Below are positions 8,438 to 17,743 of a DNA stretch of 64,000 nt, one piece after another. Every line of letters starts with the position of its first letter. Position 1 is the first letter of the stretch. A model generated the notes under the pieces. The model ran no database searches, had not been told where the DNA came from, and saw only the letters and a list, made by a program, of their open reading frames with translations. Source of the DNA: Roseobacter litoralis Och 149 (GTDB lineage Bacteria; Pseudomonadota; Alphaproteobacteria; Rhodobacterales; Rhodobacteraceae). The position numbers were made by a program, and so were the translations under genes. The DNA lies in assembly GCF_000154785.2 (NCBI RefSeq), contig NC_015730.1, positions 3,348,001-3,412,000 on the forward strand, written 5' to 3'.

Positions 8438-9715
8438 TCAAATTGACGTTGCCAGCAGTTTGCCGATCTGTTCGGGACGTTCGATATGAGGTAGGTGCCC
8501 AGTGTCCTCAAAAAGGTGGATTGCGACGTTACCGGGCGCTGTCAGCGCGTGCTGCCATGGTATGATTTTATCCCGGCGACCCCAAATCAGACGGGTGGGC
8601 ATTTCAACCCTGCTGAGAGCAGCTTTTAGATCAAAAGCCTGAGTCCCATCCGGGAAAACAATGCCCGCAAGAGCGATTTGAGCAGCCCGCATGTTGGACT
8701 GTGTGCGCGTCGCCATAACGGAACGGACGTAACCTTCGCTGATCAGCGTGTCGTCTTGGACGAGCGTTTTCAGCCATGGCGCAATGCTTTCTGCACGGGA
8801 TGCCTTTGCGATGCCGCTCAGGGTCGCACCGTTAATATCAGGGCCAAGGCCAGCAGGTGCGATTAGGCAAAGCGAGTTAACTTTACTCGGCCGGGTATCT
8901 GCAATCGCCAGTGCGACGGCACCGCCAAGACTATGGCCAATGAGTTGTGTTCCGTCCAGATGCAGATCATCAAATGTTTGGCGCACCGTTTTTACAAGGT
9001 CGGAGAAGCTGCTGATACGCAGGTTTGGGGATTTACCGTGGCAGGGCAGATCGATGCGGATCAGGGGATGGTCCGCTAAAAAGGGTTCGATCTGCTTCCA
9101 TGATTTAGTGTCACTGGCGAAACCGTGGATCAAAACGATGGGGTTTCGCGTGCCCCCGTTTCTGTAAGTGATGTTCAGGAGCCCAGTTTCCGGCACGAAT
9201 ATTGTCGGTGATGCGAACGCAGGGTCAGACGTTTGCGGCACGTCTTTGGCTTGTATGCGCCCGCGCGGGCCACTGCCCGTTACTGCGGTAATGTCGATAC
9301 CGGCTTCGCGCACGAGGGTGCGGGCACGTGGGGTCGCACGGGTTTTGTCAGTCCGTGCGGTTTGCGTCTCTAAAGGGTTTGGCACGTCAGCGGCCTGATC
9401 AGAGGCCGGTTCAGAGCATTCAGTTGTGTTTTCGGAGACAGTCTCCGGCGTAGCAACGGGGGCATCCCCGACTTCCTCGTCTTTGTCGTAAAGCCAAGCA
9501 ACCGGCTGGCCTATGGCCACTTCGGTCCCCGCAGGAACGCAGTGATACAGCACACCATCGTTTTGGGCCTCGACCTCCATCGCGGCTTTGTCGGTTTCGA
9601 TATCAAACAGGGGGTCTCCCTTGACAACAGTCGCACCGATCTCAACATGCCATGCGCTCACAGTTCCGCTGGCCATATCCATATCGACCTTTGGCATGAT
9701 GACTTCGACAGGCAT
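8438..9715 (-). CDS. AcoC-like E2: lipoyl domain, E3-binding domain and alpha/beta-hydrolase
   Basis: The 425-residue protein begins with a biotinyl/lipoyl domain; the lipoylated lysine is K43 in IETDKAAMEVEA. An E3-binding domain follows near residues 130-165 (ATPRARTLVREAG, GPRGRIQAKDV). Instead of a CoA acyltransferase it ends in an alpha/beta-hydrolase with IVLIHGFASD, the nucleophile elbow GHSLGGA and the late His of TGHLPHIERP. This layout is that of AcoC of acetoin-cleaving systems. Its start overlaps the E1beta stop as ATGA. No E3 gene is in this operon, so a general dihydrolipoamide dehydrogenase would be shared. True substrate is uncertain. Confidence 0.82.
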   Translation of the reverse strand: MPVEVIMPKVDMDMASGTVSAWHVEIGATVVKGDPLFDIETDKAAMEVEAQNDGVLYHCVPAGTEVAIGQPVAWLYDKDEEVGDAPVATPETVSENTTECSEPASDQAADVPNPLETQTARTDKTRATPRARTLVREAGIDITAVTGSGPRGRIQAKDVPQTSDPAFASPTIFVPETGLLNITYRNGGTRNPIVLIHGFASDTKSWKQIEPFLADHPLIRIDLPCHGKSPNLRISSFSDLVKTVRQTFDDLHLDGTQLIGHSLGGAVALAIADTRPSKVNSLCLIAPAGLGPDINGATLSGIAKASRAESIAPWLKTLVQDDTLISEGYVRSVMATRTQSNMRAAQIALAGIVFPDGTQAFDLKAALSRVEMPTRLIWGRRDKIIPWQHALTAPGNVAIHLFEDTGHLPHIERPEQIGKLLATSI

Positions 9716-10725
9716 CAGAGGCGGCCTTTGACCAGTGCTGTTGCAGCTTCCAGAATATCCGGCACCTGCGGCACAGCAGATTTTTCCAGCTCTGGGTTGT
9801 AGGGGATCGGGCTTTCCGCCCCGCCCAATCGAATGATCGGCGCATCCAGAAAATCGAACGCATCGCTTTCGGCTACCATGGCTGATATTTCGGCACCCAC
9901 GCCAAGGGTCTTTACCCCCTCATAGACACAGATCAGCCGTCCGGTTTTGCGCACTGATGCCAGCACGGTATCGCGGTCCATCGGACGCACGGTACGCAGG
10001 TCGATGACCTCGACGTCAATGCCATCCTTTGCCAGTTCCTCGGCGGCAGCGAGGGCCTTGTGTACCATCAGTGAGGTCGCGACGATGCTCAGATCCTGCC
10101 CTTCGCGACGCACGGCGGCTTTGCCGATAGGCGTGGTGTAGTACCCTTCGGGCACATGGCCTTTCATCTTGTACAGGATCTTGTGTTCAAAGATCATCAC
10201 CGGGTCCGGATCTTCAAGAGCTGCCAGCAACATGCCTTTGGCATCCTCAGGCGTTGACGGTTGAATGACCTTGAGACCGGGGACATGCCCAAACCACGCT
10301 TCGATGCTTTGGCTGTGCTGTGCAGCAGCACCCGTGCCAGACCCTGCGGGGAACCGCATGACAACCGGGACTGATACTGCCCCTCCCAGCATGAACCGTA
10401 TCTTGGCAGCTTGGTTGACGATCTGTTCCATCGCGAGCGTGGCAAAATCCGAGAACTGGAATTCAAAGATCGGGCGTAAGCCAGTCAAGGCGGCCCCCAC
10501 GGCGACACCTGCGCCACCAAGCTCGGAGATGGGCGTATCCATCACCCGGTCAGTTCCGTATTTCTCCACCAGATCGCCGGTCACCTGAAAGGCCCCGCCA
10601 TAGATGCCAATGTCCTCACCCATCAGGATGACGCGCGGGTCGCTGCCAAGGGCGATGTCCATCGCCTCGCGGATAGCCTCGGCGTAGGACAATTCGCGGA
10701 TCTCAGGTTTGGCTTGTATATTCAT
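9715..10725 (-). CDS. Acetoin/pyruvate dehydrogenase-type E1 component, beta subunit
   Basis: The 336-residue protein carries the TPP-dependent E1beta features: [12 protein letters not shown] near residue 36, [17 protein letters not shown], and the [14 protein letters not shown] block, in which AAQHSQ is characteristic of this subunit. It pairs with the E1alpha gene directly upstream (4-base ATGA overlap) to form the heterotetrameric thiamine enzyme that cleaves or decarboxylates a 2-oxo compound and passes the acyl group to the lipoyl arm of the adjacent E2. Linkage to a sugar ABC transporter suggests an unusual sugar-derived diketone or 2-oxo acid. That assignment is inference. Confidence 0.88.
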   Translation of the reverse strand: MNIQAKPEIRELSYAEAIREAMDIALGSDPRVILMGEDIGIYGGAFQVTGDLVEKYGTDRVMDTPISELGGAGVAVGAALTGLRPIFEFQFSDFATLAMEQIVNQAAKIRFMLGGAVSVPVVMRFPAGSGTGAAAQHSQSIEAWFGHVPGLKVIQPSTPEDAKGMLLAALEDPDPVMIFEHKILYKMKGHVPEGYYTTPIGKAAVRREGQDLSIVATSLMVHKALAAAEELAKDGIDVEVIDLRTVRPMDRDTVLASVRKTGRLICVYEGVKTLGVGAEISAMVAESDAFDFLDAPIIRLGGAESPIPYNPELEKSAVPQVPDILEAATALVKGRL

Positions 10726-11729
10726 GCGGCAGCGTCGTCGGTATAGACAAAGCGGGTGGCGTCAGCCACGGCGGGTGATGGGCTGGCGTTGGCAAAGGCG
10801 ATGGCGTCCTGAATGACCTGCTCGGTCTCGGATTCCAGCGCTGCGACGTCATTTTCGGACATGATTTTATGTGTGACAAGCAAAGCGGACATCTGTCCGA
10901 TCGGGTCGCGCTCCATCCAATCGGCGATCTCCTCCTTGGTGCGATAGCGGTTGCGGTCAGATTTTGAATGTCCGCGCCAACGATAGGTGAGGTTTTCCAC
11001 GAGGCTTGGACCATCGCCCGCGCGGGCACGGGCGACAGCGGAGTCCACGGCCTCGGTCACAGCTGAGAAATCATTGCCGTCCACGGTGACGCCCGGCATG
11101 TTGTAGGCTGCCGCCCGTTCGGCGATATGTTTGACCGCCGTGGATTTTTCTGTCGAAGTCGACATGCCATAGCGGTTGTTTTCACAAACAAACACCACGG
11201 GCAATTTCCAAATGGCCGCCATATTAAGGGCCTCGTGGAAGGCACCCTCGTTATTGGCCCCGTCGCCGAAAAAGCACACGGTCACAGCGCCGGTGCCAAG
11301 GCGTTTGGCCGACAAAGCAGCGCCAACCGCGATGGGCAAACCGCCGCCCACGATGCCGTTTGCGCCAAGGTTGCCTTTTGCCACATCCGCGATGTGCATC
11401 GACCCGCCACGCCCCCGGCAATAGCCGTCCTCCTTGCCGAAGAACTCCGCAAACATCCGGCCCAGATCGGCGCCTTTGGCGACACAATGCCCGTGGCCCC
11501 GGTGGGTCGAAGTGATCTTGTCATCATCACTCAGCGACATGCAGGACCCGACTGCGGACGCCTCCTGCCCAATGGAAAGGTGCATCGTCCCGTGGATCAG
11601 ACCCCGGGTGTAGCTGTCTTCAGCGCCTTCCTCGAACTTGCGGATCAGGAACATCTTGCGCAGCGCACCCTTCAGTTCATCGGCGTCATAGGTGCGAATG
11701 GCGTAGGGTGTGTTTTTCGGATCAGACAT
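10722..11729 (-). CDS. Acetoin/pyruvate dehydrogenase-type E1 component, alpha subunit
   Basis: The 335-residue protein shows [19 protein letters not shown] near the N-terminus, the TPP-binding segment [20 protein letters not shown] (GDG-x-NN) and [14 protein letters not shown], the phosphorylation-loop region of E1alpha. I prefer the ATG at 11729 over one three codons upstream because AAGG lies nine bases before it. The start overlaps the end of the SAF-domain oxidoreductase gene. With the two following genes it forms an AcoABC-like complex. Confidence 0.88.
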   Translation of the reverse strand: MSDPKNTPYAIRTYDADELKGALRKMFLIRKFEEGAEDSYTRGLIHGTMHLSIGQEASAVGSCMSLSDDDKITSTHRGHGHCVAKGADLGRMFAEFFGKEDGYCRGRGGSMHIADVAKGNLGANGIVGGGLPIAVGAALSAKRLGTGAVTVCFFGDGANNEGAFHEALNMAAIWKLPVVFVCENNRYGMSTSTEKSTAVKHIAERAAAYNMPGVTVDGNDFSAVTEAVDSAVARARAGDGPSLVENLTYRWRGHSKSDRNRYRTKEEIADWMERDPIGQMSALLVTHKIMSENDVAALESETEQVIQDAIAFANASPSPAVADATRFVYTDDAAA

Positions 11730-13053
11730 TCGCGGCATCCTTGCCGTAAATCATCTCATCCTGACGGCGGCGCAATTCGACGATGCGCGCATCAGGCAGC
11801 GTGGTGTTATGCGCTGTGATCAGTTCACCCTTGGCGATCGCGGCGGTGGTCACGGCCCCGGTCAGCAGACCCGCAGGCAAGGCACGCGCGGTGCGCGCAC
11901 GCGATGTTTCCATCGCCCATGCGCGGTAGGTGTATTCACCGATCTGATCCAGCGTTTCACCTGCTTTCAGGTCACGTTTGGCAACGGCGGCCACCTCGGC
12001 CACAGGCTTGTCCAGCGGCACCATGTCCGCCTTGCCGTAAAGCACAGCGCGCGCGCAGGTCAGTGGCACTTCGAGCGAAGTCAGGTGATAGGGACGGATA
12101 AACTCGAAATAGGGGCCATCGCCCATTTTCAGGTCTTTCAAGCGTTCACGGATGCGCGGGTGTTCGGCTTCGATGATGACAAACACACCCGGTGAGACGC
12201 CCTTCCCGATAGAATAGTCCACCCGGCCGATACCCTCTAGCAGTCCGCCGTCTTTCTTTGGGATTAGCGTTTTGGCCAAGTCTTTCGGACCAGCGGCGGG
12301 GCCGTGCATCCCATCGCAATCCGGGATCAATCCGGTGGCATTGCCAATCGCGCACATCTCGACGGCGGTTTTGGACCCGTCGACAAATTCCACCAATAGG
12401 CGGGGGTTCATGTGGCGGCGCGCGGCCTCTTCCATGTAGGCTTCGGGGATGGCGTCGAAATTCAACGGGTTGTTCTTGCCCTTGCCCGCGCAGACGATCT
12501 TGTGCCCCATGGCGGAGACAAATTCGATCAGCTCCATGCAGGATGATGGCTCGTCGCCCGCGCCCAACGAATAGACGACGCCGAGGCGGTTGGCCTCGCG
12601 GCGCAGGTAGGCCCCGATGGTCACATCGGCCTCGACGTTCATCATCACCAGATGTTTGCCACGCTCCATCGCCCGCAGGCCGATTTCAGCACCAACAGCC
12701 GGGATGCCGGTTGCGTCGATCACCACATCAATCAAGCCAGATTCGAGGATCGCATCAGCATTGTCGGCCACAGCTGTCTTACCGTTCTCGATTGCCGCAT
12801 TAAGGGCGTCGGTCGAATTTGCGTCTGCGCTAAATCCTGCTGCAGCATGCGCGATCTCGACGGCTTTGTGGGCGGCCGCGGGGTTTACCTCGGATATGGC
12901 GGCAACCTCGACACCGTCCATCATCCCAGCGCGGGTGACAATGTCAGTGCCCATCTCGCCAGACCCGATCAGACCGATACGCACGGGCTTTCCAGTTGCG
13001 GCCCGTTCAGAAAGGTCTCTTGCAAGCCCTGTAAGTGAGATGTTTGCAGCCAT
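11722..13053 (-). CDS. Homoserine-dehydrogenase-like NAD(P) oxidoreductase with C-terminal SAF domain
   Basis: The 443-residue protein has a Rossmann start VRIGLIGSGEMGTDIV near residue 24, the catalytic-domain segments DVVIDATGIPAVG and VMMNVEADVTIG, and a C-terminal SAF domain near residues 345-425 (AKRDLKAGETLD, LPAGLLTGAV, AIAKGELIT). This is the COG4091 pattern, predicted homoserine dehydrogenase with SAF domain. Several members work in uncommon sugar catabolism. It is the first gene of the operon containing the AcoABC-like complex and diverges from the sugar transporter. I infer that it oxidises or isomerises a sugar acid before cleavage; the substrate is unknown. Confidence 0.8.
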   Translation of the reverse strand: MAANISLTGLARDLSERAATGKPVRIGLIGSGEMGTDIVTRAGMMDGVEVAAISEVNPAAAHKAVEIAHAAAGFSADANSTDALNAAIENGKTAVADNADAILESGLIDVVIDATGIPAVGAEIGLRAMERGKHLVMMNVEADVTIGAYLRREANRLGVVYSLGAGDEPSSCMELIEFVSAMGHKIVCAGKGKNNPLNFDAIPEAYMEEAARRHMNPRLLVEFVDGSKTAVEMCAIGNATGLIPDCDGMHGPAAGPKDLAKTLIPKKDGGLLEGIGRVDYSIGKGVSPGVFVIIEAEHPRIRERLKDLKMGDGPYFEFIRPYHLTSLEVPLTCARAVLYGKADMVPLDKPVAEVAAVAKRDLKAGETLDQIGEYTYRAWAMETSRARTARALPAGLLTGAVTTAAIAKGELITAHNTTLPDARIVELRRRQDEMIYGKDAANV

Positions 13054-13112
13054 GGAATGGTATCTTTCTGAGCTGGAGTGCAGGAGTCAACTAGGTGAAC
13101 TTTGGTACAGTT

Positions 13113-13134
13113 GTCAAATCAATTGTTCATTGAC
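13113..13134. promoter_or_regulatory. Candidate operator GTCAA-N12-TTGAC in the divergent promoter
   Basis: The 240-bp gap between the divergent operons contains GTCAA at 13113-13117 and TTGAC at 13130-13134, an inverted repeat centred on CAATTG. A further GTTGACC follows near 13150. The spacing of 17 bp would suit a dimeric regulator controlling both directions. CAATTG is also the core of the palindromes at 7906-7933, which hints at a shared regulator. Confidence 0.35.
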
Positions 13135-13293
13135 TTTGTGATGATAAAAGTTGACCAATCATTAAAAATGGACAACCGTCTGGCGATAAACACAGGTGTT
13201 CAAGTCTGGATGGAAAGAATCGATGTTGGAGCTGAGCATTCAAATTTGCTCGGCGAAAACATCAAGTTAAAACTAACTGGGAGGACTACTTAC

Positions 13294-14847
13294 ATGACAA
13301 CTCGCAACACTCTATCTCGCCGATCATTCCTGAAAAGCACCTCTGCTGCAGGCATCGTCGCGGGGGGCGCAGGCTTTGGAAGCGCTGCTTTTGCACAAGG
13401 CAACCTGCCGGACCCCCAAAGCGTTCTGGCGGATATCTCAATCAATAAATATGTACGGCAGGACTACCGCGAGCTTTATGGCATGTCCGATGACAAGCCG
13501 ATCTGGGACAGCAACAAGGACTGGATCCGCACTGTTGATTGGGAGGCTGTCCGGTCCGAGCTTGCAGGGACCACAGTGCGTTTTGCCATCGGTGCGGCGG
13601 ATGCGGAATCAGCCGCCGAGGGCCTAGTGCCGTTTGAAAAGCTGTCCGGCATCACGGTCGAATTGGTGCCGATTCCGGATGACAGCTTTTATGACAAAGC
13701 GCTGGCCGAGTTCATTTCCGGCAATGCGTCCTTTGACGCGCTGCAGTTCTTCTCGCCTTGGTTGGGCGATTTCGCCGCGCCGGGCTTTTTGGCCAGCCTC
13801 GATGAATATGCTGACAAATGGGGTCTGCCGCTGGACGACTTCTATGACACGTACCGCCTGAACTATGGGTTCTTCAACGGCAAGATGTACGGCATTCCGT
13901 TCGATTGCGACATTCAGATGGTGCATGTGCGCAAAGGCTACATGGAAACGCTGCTGGGCGGTGCCGTCGACAAGGTCAATTCGGTCCCGACCTATGACGA
14001 GCTGATCCGCGTATCAGGGGAGTTGAACAAGATCGAACCCGGTGTGTCGGGTGTCGGCATGATGGCAGCCCCCGGTTTCTGGTCGACATACACATGGCAG
14101 CATATTTCGGCACAGGCCGGCATGATGCTGTTTGATGAAAACTGGGAGCCGATCTTTAACGGTGACGCAGGCATGAAGGGTCTTGATATCATCATGGCCC
14201 TGACCAAGAACGCCAATGAGGGTCATGCGGGGGCCGGTTGGCCGGAAAACCGGGCGGCTTGGCTCGGCGGTCAGGTGGCCACCAACATCAGCTGGCAGGA
14301 TTCAGGTACGCAGGCCATGCGGCCGGACCAAAGCCAGATTGTTGATGATTTCGTCACCATTTATGAGCCACGCATCGACGGCGGGCGTTTTGCACCACCG
14401 AATATCGCGGGATCTACATCCTGTGTGGCGGCCAGTGCTCAGAACCCCGAGGGCGCGTTCCTGATGCTCGCGTTCCTGACGACCGCATCGATCATGGCAA
14501 TGAACGAGGCCAATGCAAACGGTGTGGCACCGGGGTACAAATCCGTGCTGACCAACACCAACCTGCATGAGGTGTCCCAGCCTGCGAAAGTCTGGGCCGA
14601 TAGCCTTGAGCATGCGTGGTGTTCGCCGCGTTTGCCCGGTGCATTCCCCATCGAACAGGCCATCGGTAACGAGATCAACCGCGCCGTCGTTGGCCAGATT
14701 ACGCCGAAGGAAGCGCTGGACAACGCAGCTGAAGCGGTCAAACGGATCATGACCAGCAATGGCTTCTATCAGGGTCGTGACCCGGTGGATTATGCCGAGG
14801 CAGCGCCCGGTCTTTACGTGGGCGAAGGCAAGGCTCTGCCGTTCTAG
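13294..14847 (+). CDS. Sugar ABC transporter binding protein with Tat signal
   Basis: The 517-residue protein starts at the ATG with GGGAGG ten bases upstream. A twin-arginine leader SRRSFLKS near residue 9, a hydrophobic stretch and AFAQG cleavage site mark Tat export. The mature part resembles family 1 sugar-binding proteins (segments GITVELVPIPDDSF, DALQFFSPW and the late SLEHAWCSPRLPG). It is unusually long for the family, with about 60 extra residues between the leader and the core. It delivers ligand to the permeases immediately downstream. The ligand is likely a sugar or sugar acid. Confidence 0.85.
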   Translation: MTTRNTLSRRSFLKSTSAAGIVAGGAGFGSAAFAQGNLPDPQSVLADISINKYVRQDYRELYGMSDDKPIWDSNKDWIRTVDWEAVRSELAGTTVRFAIGAADAESAAEGLVPFEKLSGITVELVPIPDDSFYDKALAEFISGNASFDALQFFSPWLGDFAAPGFLASLDEYADKWGLPLDDFYDTYRLNYGFFNGKMYGIPFDCDIQMVHVRKGYMETLLGGAVDKVNSVPTYDELIRVSGELNKIEPGVSGVGMMAAPGFWSTYTWQHISAQAGMMLFDENWEPIFNGDAGMKGLDIIMALTKNANEGHAGAGWPENRAAWLGGQVATNISWQDSGTQAMRPDQSQIVDDFVTIYEPRIDGGRFAPPNIAGSTSCVAASAQNPEGAFLMLAFLTTASIMAMNEANANGVAPGYKSVLTNTNLHEVSQPAKVWADSLEHAWCSPRLPGAFPIEQAIGNEINRAVVGQITPKEALDNAAEAVKRIMTSNGFYQGRDPVDYAEAAPGLYVGEGKALPF

Positions 14848-14874
14848 CGACCTCAAGACGAGCAGGACCTCAGC

Positions 14875-15819
14875 ATGAGCACTTCGAACCTGTCGGATCC
14901 CGGGGCGGCGCAATCCGCCCCGGGCCAGCCGACGCCGCGAACGTACAAAAGACGAAGCAAGCGCCTAAAAGCGTGGTTTCCCTACCTTTTGGTGGCCCCG
15001 GCGGTGCTTTATCTGATGATGATCACGCTCTATCCGGGTGTCTATGCCATCGTGCAAAGCTTCTATGCTGTGAAATTCGGTCCATGGCAGCCTGTTGGCT
15101 TTGATAACTACGCACGGCTATTCAATGACTATCAATTCTGGGGCGCGCTTTGGAATACCTTTGTGATGGGGTCGATTGCGCTGACCCTGCAATGCGTCAT
15201 CGCGCTGACGCTGGCGTTTTACGCCTATCGCGACCCTTGGGTCACAGGCTGGCGGATCATCTTTCTGGTCCCGATGCTGTTCATGCCCTCGGCGGTGGCT
15301 TTCACCTACAAGCTGTTCTTTCTGGATGCGCGGGTGTTTGCAGATCTGCTCATGCGGATCGGGCTCATTGACGGCAATATCGCGTTCCAGTCCTCGATCT
15401 GGATGAGTCGGTCGATCCTGATCCTTGCCGACGTCTGGCAGTGGACGCCGTTCCTGTTCATCATCTTTGTCGCAGCCCTTCAGGGGCAGGATGAAGAAGT
15501 CGAAGAGGCCGCGCGTCTGGATGGCGCTTCCTGGTATCAGATCTTCTGGAACATCTCGCTGCCGATCATGAAACCGGTGATCGCAGTGGCGCTGATCCTG
15601 CGGGGGATCGATATCACAACGATGTTCACCAACGTCTTTGTCATCACCAAGGGAGGGCCTGCCTTTGGGACCGAGACGATCAGCTATTTCATCTACCGCA
15701 CGGGGTTCAAGTTCTTTGATTTTGGCTATGCGTCCTCCGCGTCGGTGATCATGCTGATCCTGACCATCATCGTTGCGCAGTTTGTGGTCAAACGCGCCTT
15801 TGTCTCGGCGAAGGTGTAG
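14875..15819 (+). CDS. Sugar ABC transporter permease, MalF/UgpA type
   Basis: The 314-residue membrane protein has six predicted hydrophobic segments after a basic N-terminus (YKRRSKRLKAWFPY). The EAA loop EEVEEAARLDGASWYQIF near residue 205 contacts the ATPase. It follows the binding protein by 27 bases and precedes the second permease by two, all in one plus-strand operon. The sequence is typical of the CUT1 carbohydrate importer class. Confidence 0.9.
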   Translation: MSTSNLSDPGAAQSAPGQPTPRTYKRRSKRLKAWFPYLLVAPAVLYLMMITLYPGVYAIVQSFYAVKFGPWQPVGFDNYARLFNDYQFWGALWNTFVMGSIALTLQCVIALTLAFYAYRDPWVTGWRIIFLVPMLFMPSAVAFTYKLFFLDARVFADLLMRIGLIDGNIAFQSSIWMSRSILILADVWQWTPFLFIIFVAALQGQDEEVEEAARLDGASWYQIFWNISLPIMKPVIAVALILRGIDITTMFTNVFVITKGGPAFGTETISYFIYRTGFKFFDFGYASSASVIMLILTIIVAQFVVKRAFVSAKV

Positions 15820-15821
15820 CG

Positions 15822-16667
15822 ATGGCCTCTGTGCGCAGAAAACGCCGCGGCGAAAGCCTGACCCTGCGTTATGCGATCCTCGGGGCGTGGGCGCTGTTTT
15901 GCCTGATGCCGGTGCTGTGGTTCCTGTCCATCGGGCTGCGCCCCCGCACAGAGATCATCACACCCCAGCCTATCTATTGGCCCACGTTCAGTCTGGATGC
16001 TTGGCATATGATCTGGGAAGACTGGCCCATGGCCAAATACCTGCGCAACTCAGTCCTGGCCATAATCGGGTCGGTGCTGATTGATCTGGTGCTGGCGATC
16101 CCTGCCGCTTATTCGCTGTCTCGCTATACTTATCGGGGGCGTGACGACATCGGGTTTTATATTCTGTCGACCCGGATGATGGCCCCGGCCATCGTCGCCA
16201 TCCCGATCTTTTTCCTGTTCCGCAATGCGGGCTTGCTGGATTCCGTCTGGGCCTTGATGCTGATCTATGCGGCGATCAACCTGTCCTTCGTGACGTGGAT
16301 TATCCGGTCTTATATGATGGATATCCCCAAGGAACTCGAAGACGCGGCACGCACGGATGGTGCAGGCGATCTGCGCATTCTGTGGGAGATCATCATCCCC
16401 GCCATTCTACCCGGCATCATCACCGCCAGCGTCATCGCGATGATCTTTGCCATCAACGAATTCCTGTTCACCCTGCTGATCGCCTCGACCCCTGACGCCT
16501 ATACGATGTCGGTCGCGCTGGCGAATTTCACCGGCGGGTCGGACGGGTTGATTTACAACGCAATTGCACTGGTCGCCTTTCTGGCCTTTGTGCCGGTGTT
16601 TCTCGTGGTCGTTTTGATCCAGAAACATCTGTCACGAGGTCTGACGATGGGCGCGGTCAAAGGATAA
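15822..16667 (+). CDS. Sugar ABC transporter permease, MalG/UgpE type
   Basis: The 281-residue protein has six hydrophobic segments and the EAA loop KELEDAARTDGAGDLRILW near residue 170, followed by IIIPAILPG. It forms the heterodimeric channel with the preceding permease. It starts two bases after the previous stop and ends three bases before the ATPase start, consistent with a single transcript. Confidence 0.9.
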   Translation: MASVRRKRRGESLTLRYAILGAWALFCLMPVLWFLSIGLRPRTEIITPQPIYWPTFSLDAWHMIWEDWPMAKYLRNSVLAIIGSVLIDLVLAIPAAYSLSRYTYRGRDDIGFYILSTRMMAPAIVAIPIFFLFRNAGLLDSVWALMLIYAAINLSFVTWIIRSYMMDIPKELEDAARTDGAGDLRILWEIIIPAILPGIITASVIAMIFAINEFLFTLLIASTPDAYTMSVALANFTGGSDGLIYNAIALVAFLAFVPVFLVVVLIQKHLSRGLTMGAVKG

Positions 16668-16670
16668 AAC

Positions 16671-17720
16671 ATGGCAAGGATCGAGCTTTCGGGCATCCAG
16701 AAAAAATGGGGCAGCGTCTGGGGTGTGCGCGATGTGAATATCGACATCGCGGACGAGGAATTCGTGGTCTTTCTTGGCCCCTCCGGCTGTGGCAAGACCA
16801 CGACGATGCGGATGATCGCAGGTCTTGAAGATCCCAGCGAAGGCGAAGTCATCATGAACGGCGAGGTCATGAATGACGTCGACGCCCGCGACCGCGATGT
16901 GGCGATGGTTTTTCAGGGCTATGCGCTTTATCCCAACATGACGATCTATGAAAACATCCGGTTCCCCCTGCGTATGCGCGAGGTGCCCAAGGCCGATCAG
17001 GATGCGCTGGTGCAGCGCGCGGCCAAGATGACAGAACTGACCGATTATCTGGATCGCAAGCCCGGTGCCTTGTCCGGGGGGCAACGTCAACGTGCAGCGC
17101 TCGCGCGTGCCATTGTACGCCAGCCGCAGGTGTTCCTGATGGACGAGCCGCTCAGCAACCTTGATGCCAAGCTGCGACAGGCGATGCGGGTGCAGATCAA
17201 GCACATCCAGCGGCAATTGAAAGTCACAACCGTCTACGTGACCCACGACCAGATCGAAGCGATGACGCTGGCGGACCGCATCGTCATCATGGAAGGGGGC
17301 GGCGTGCAACAGATCGGCACACCGGATGAGATCTACAATGATCCGGCCAATACCTTTGTGGCCGGGTTTATCGGATCACCGCCAATGAACCTTGTTGAGG
17401 GGTCGGTAACGGGCGGGGTATTCACCGCGCCGGGGGTTACGGTCTCGGGGCTGGCGGCCACGCTGGGCGAACGTGTGGTTCTGGGGTTCAGGCCCGAAGA
17501 CTGCACCGTCGGCGGCAGCGACCCGCATTTGACAGGGACCGTCTTTGGGGTAGAGCCCACGGGCGATCTGACCTACCTGACCGTCAAAGCCGGGGACGCC
17601 ATGGTCGAGATCAAGGCCGACCGGGATTACCGCGCCGATCTTGACACGCCGATCACTGTGACGTTCGATCCTGCGCGTATCTGTCTGTTTGATGCGGCCA
17701 CTGGTCAGCGGCTGCGCTGA
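16671..17720 (+). CDS. Sugar ABC transporter ATP-binding protein, UgpC/MsmK type
   Basis: The 349-residue ATPase has Walker A GPSGCGKTT, Q-loop VFQGYALYPNMT, signature LSGGQRQRAALARA, Walker B VFLMDEPLSNLD and H-loop VYVTHDQIE. The C-terminal TOBE region (LGFRPEDCT) is that of CUT1 importers. It energises the permease pair encoded just upstream. The start ATG follows the permease stop after three bases. Confidence 0.92.
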   Translation: MARIELSGIQKKWGSVWGVRDVNIDIADEEFVVFLGPSGCGKTTTMRMIAGLEDPSEGEVIMNGEVMNDVDARDRDVAMVFQGYALYPNMTIYENIRFPLRMREVPKADQDALVQRAAKMTELTDYLDRKPGALSGGQRQRAALARAIVRQPQVFLMDEPLSNLDAKLRQAMRVQIKHIQRQLKVTTVYVTHDQIEAMTLADRIVIMEGGGVQQIGTPDEIYNDPANTFVAGFIGSPPMNLVEGSVTGGVFTAPGVTVSGLAATLGERVVLGFRPEDCTVGGSDPHLTGTVFGVEPTGDLTYLTVKAGDAMVEIKADRDYRADLDTPITVTFDPARICLFDAATGQRLR

Positions 17721-17743
17721 ATCCTTACGCGCAAGGAGGCGTC

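Noticed and set aside
16632..17309. Long frame antisense to the sugar ABC ATPase
   Set aside because: The plus-strand gene has all ABC motifs; the antisense frame arises from high-GC codon bias.
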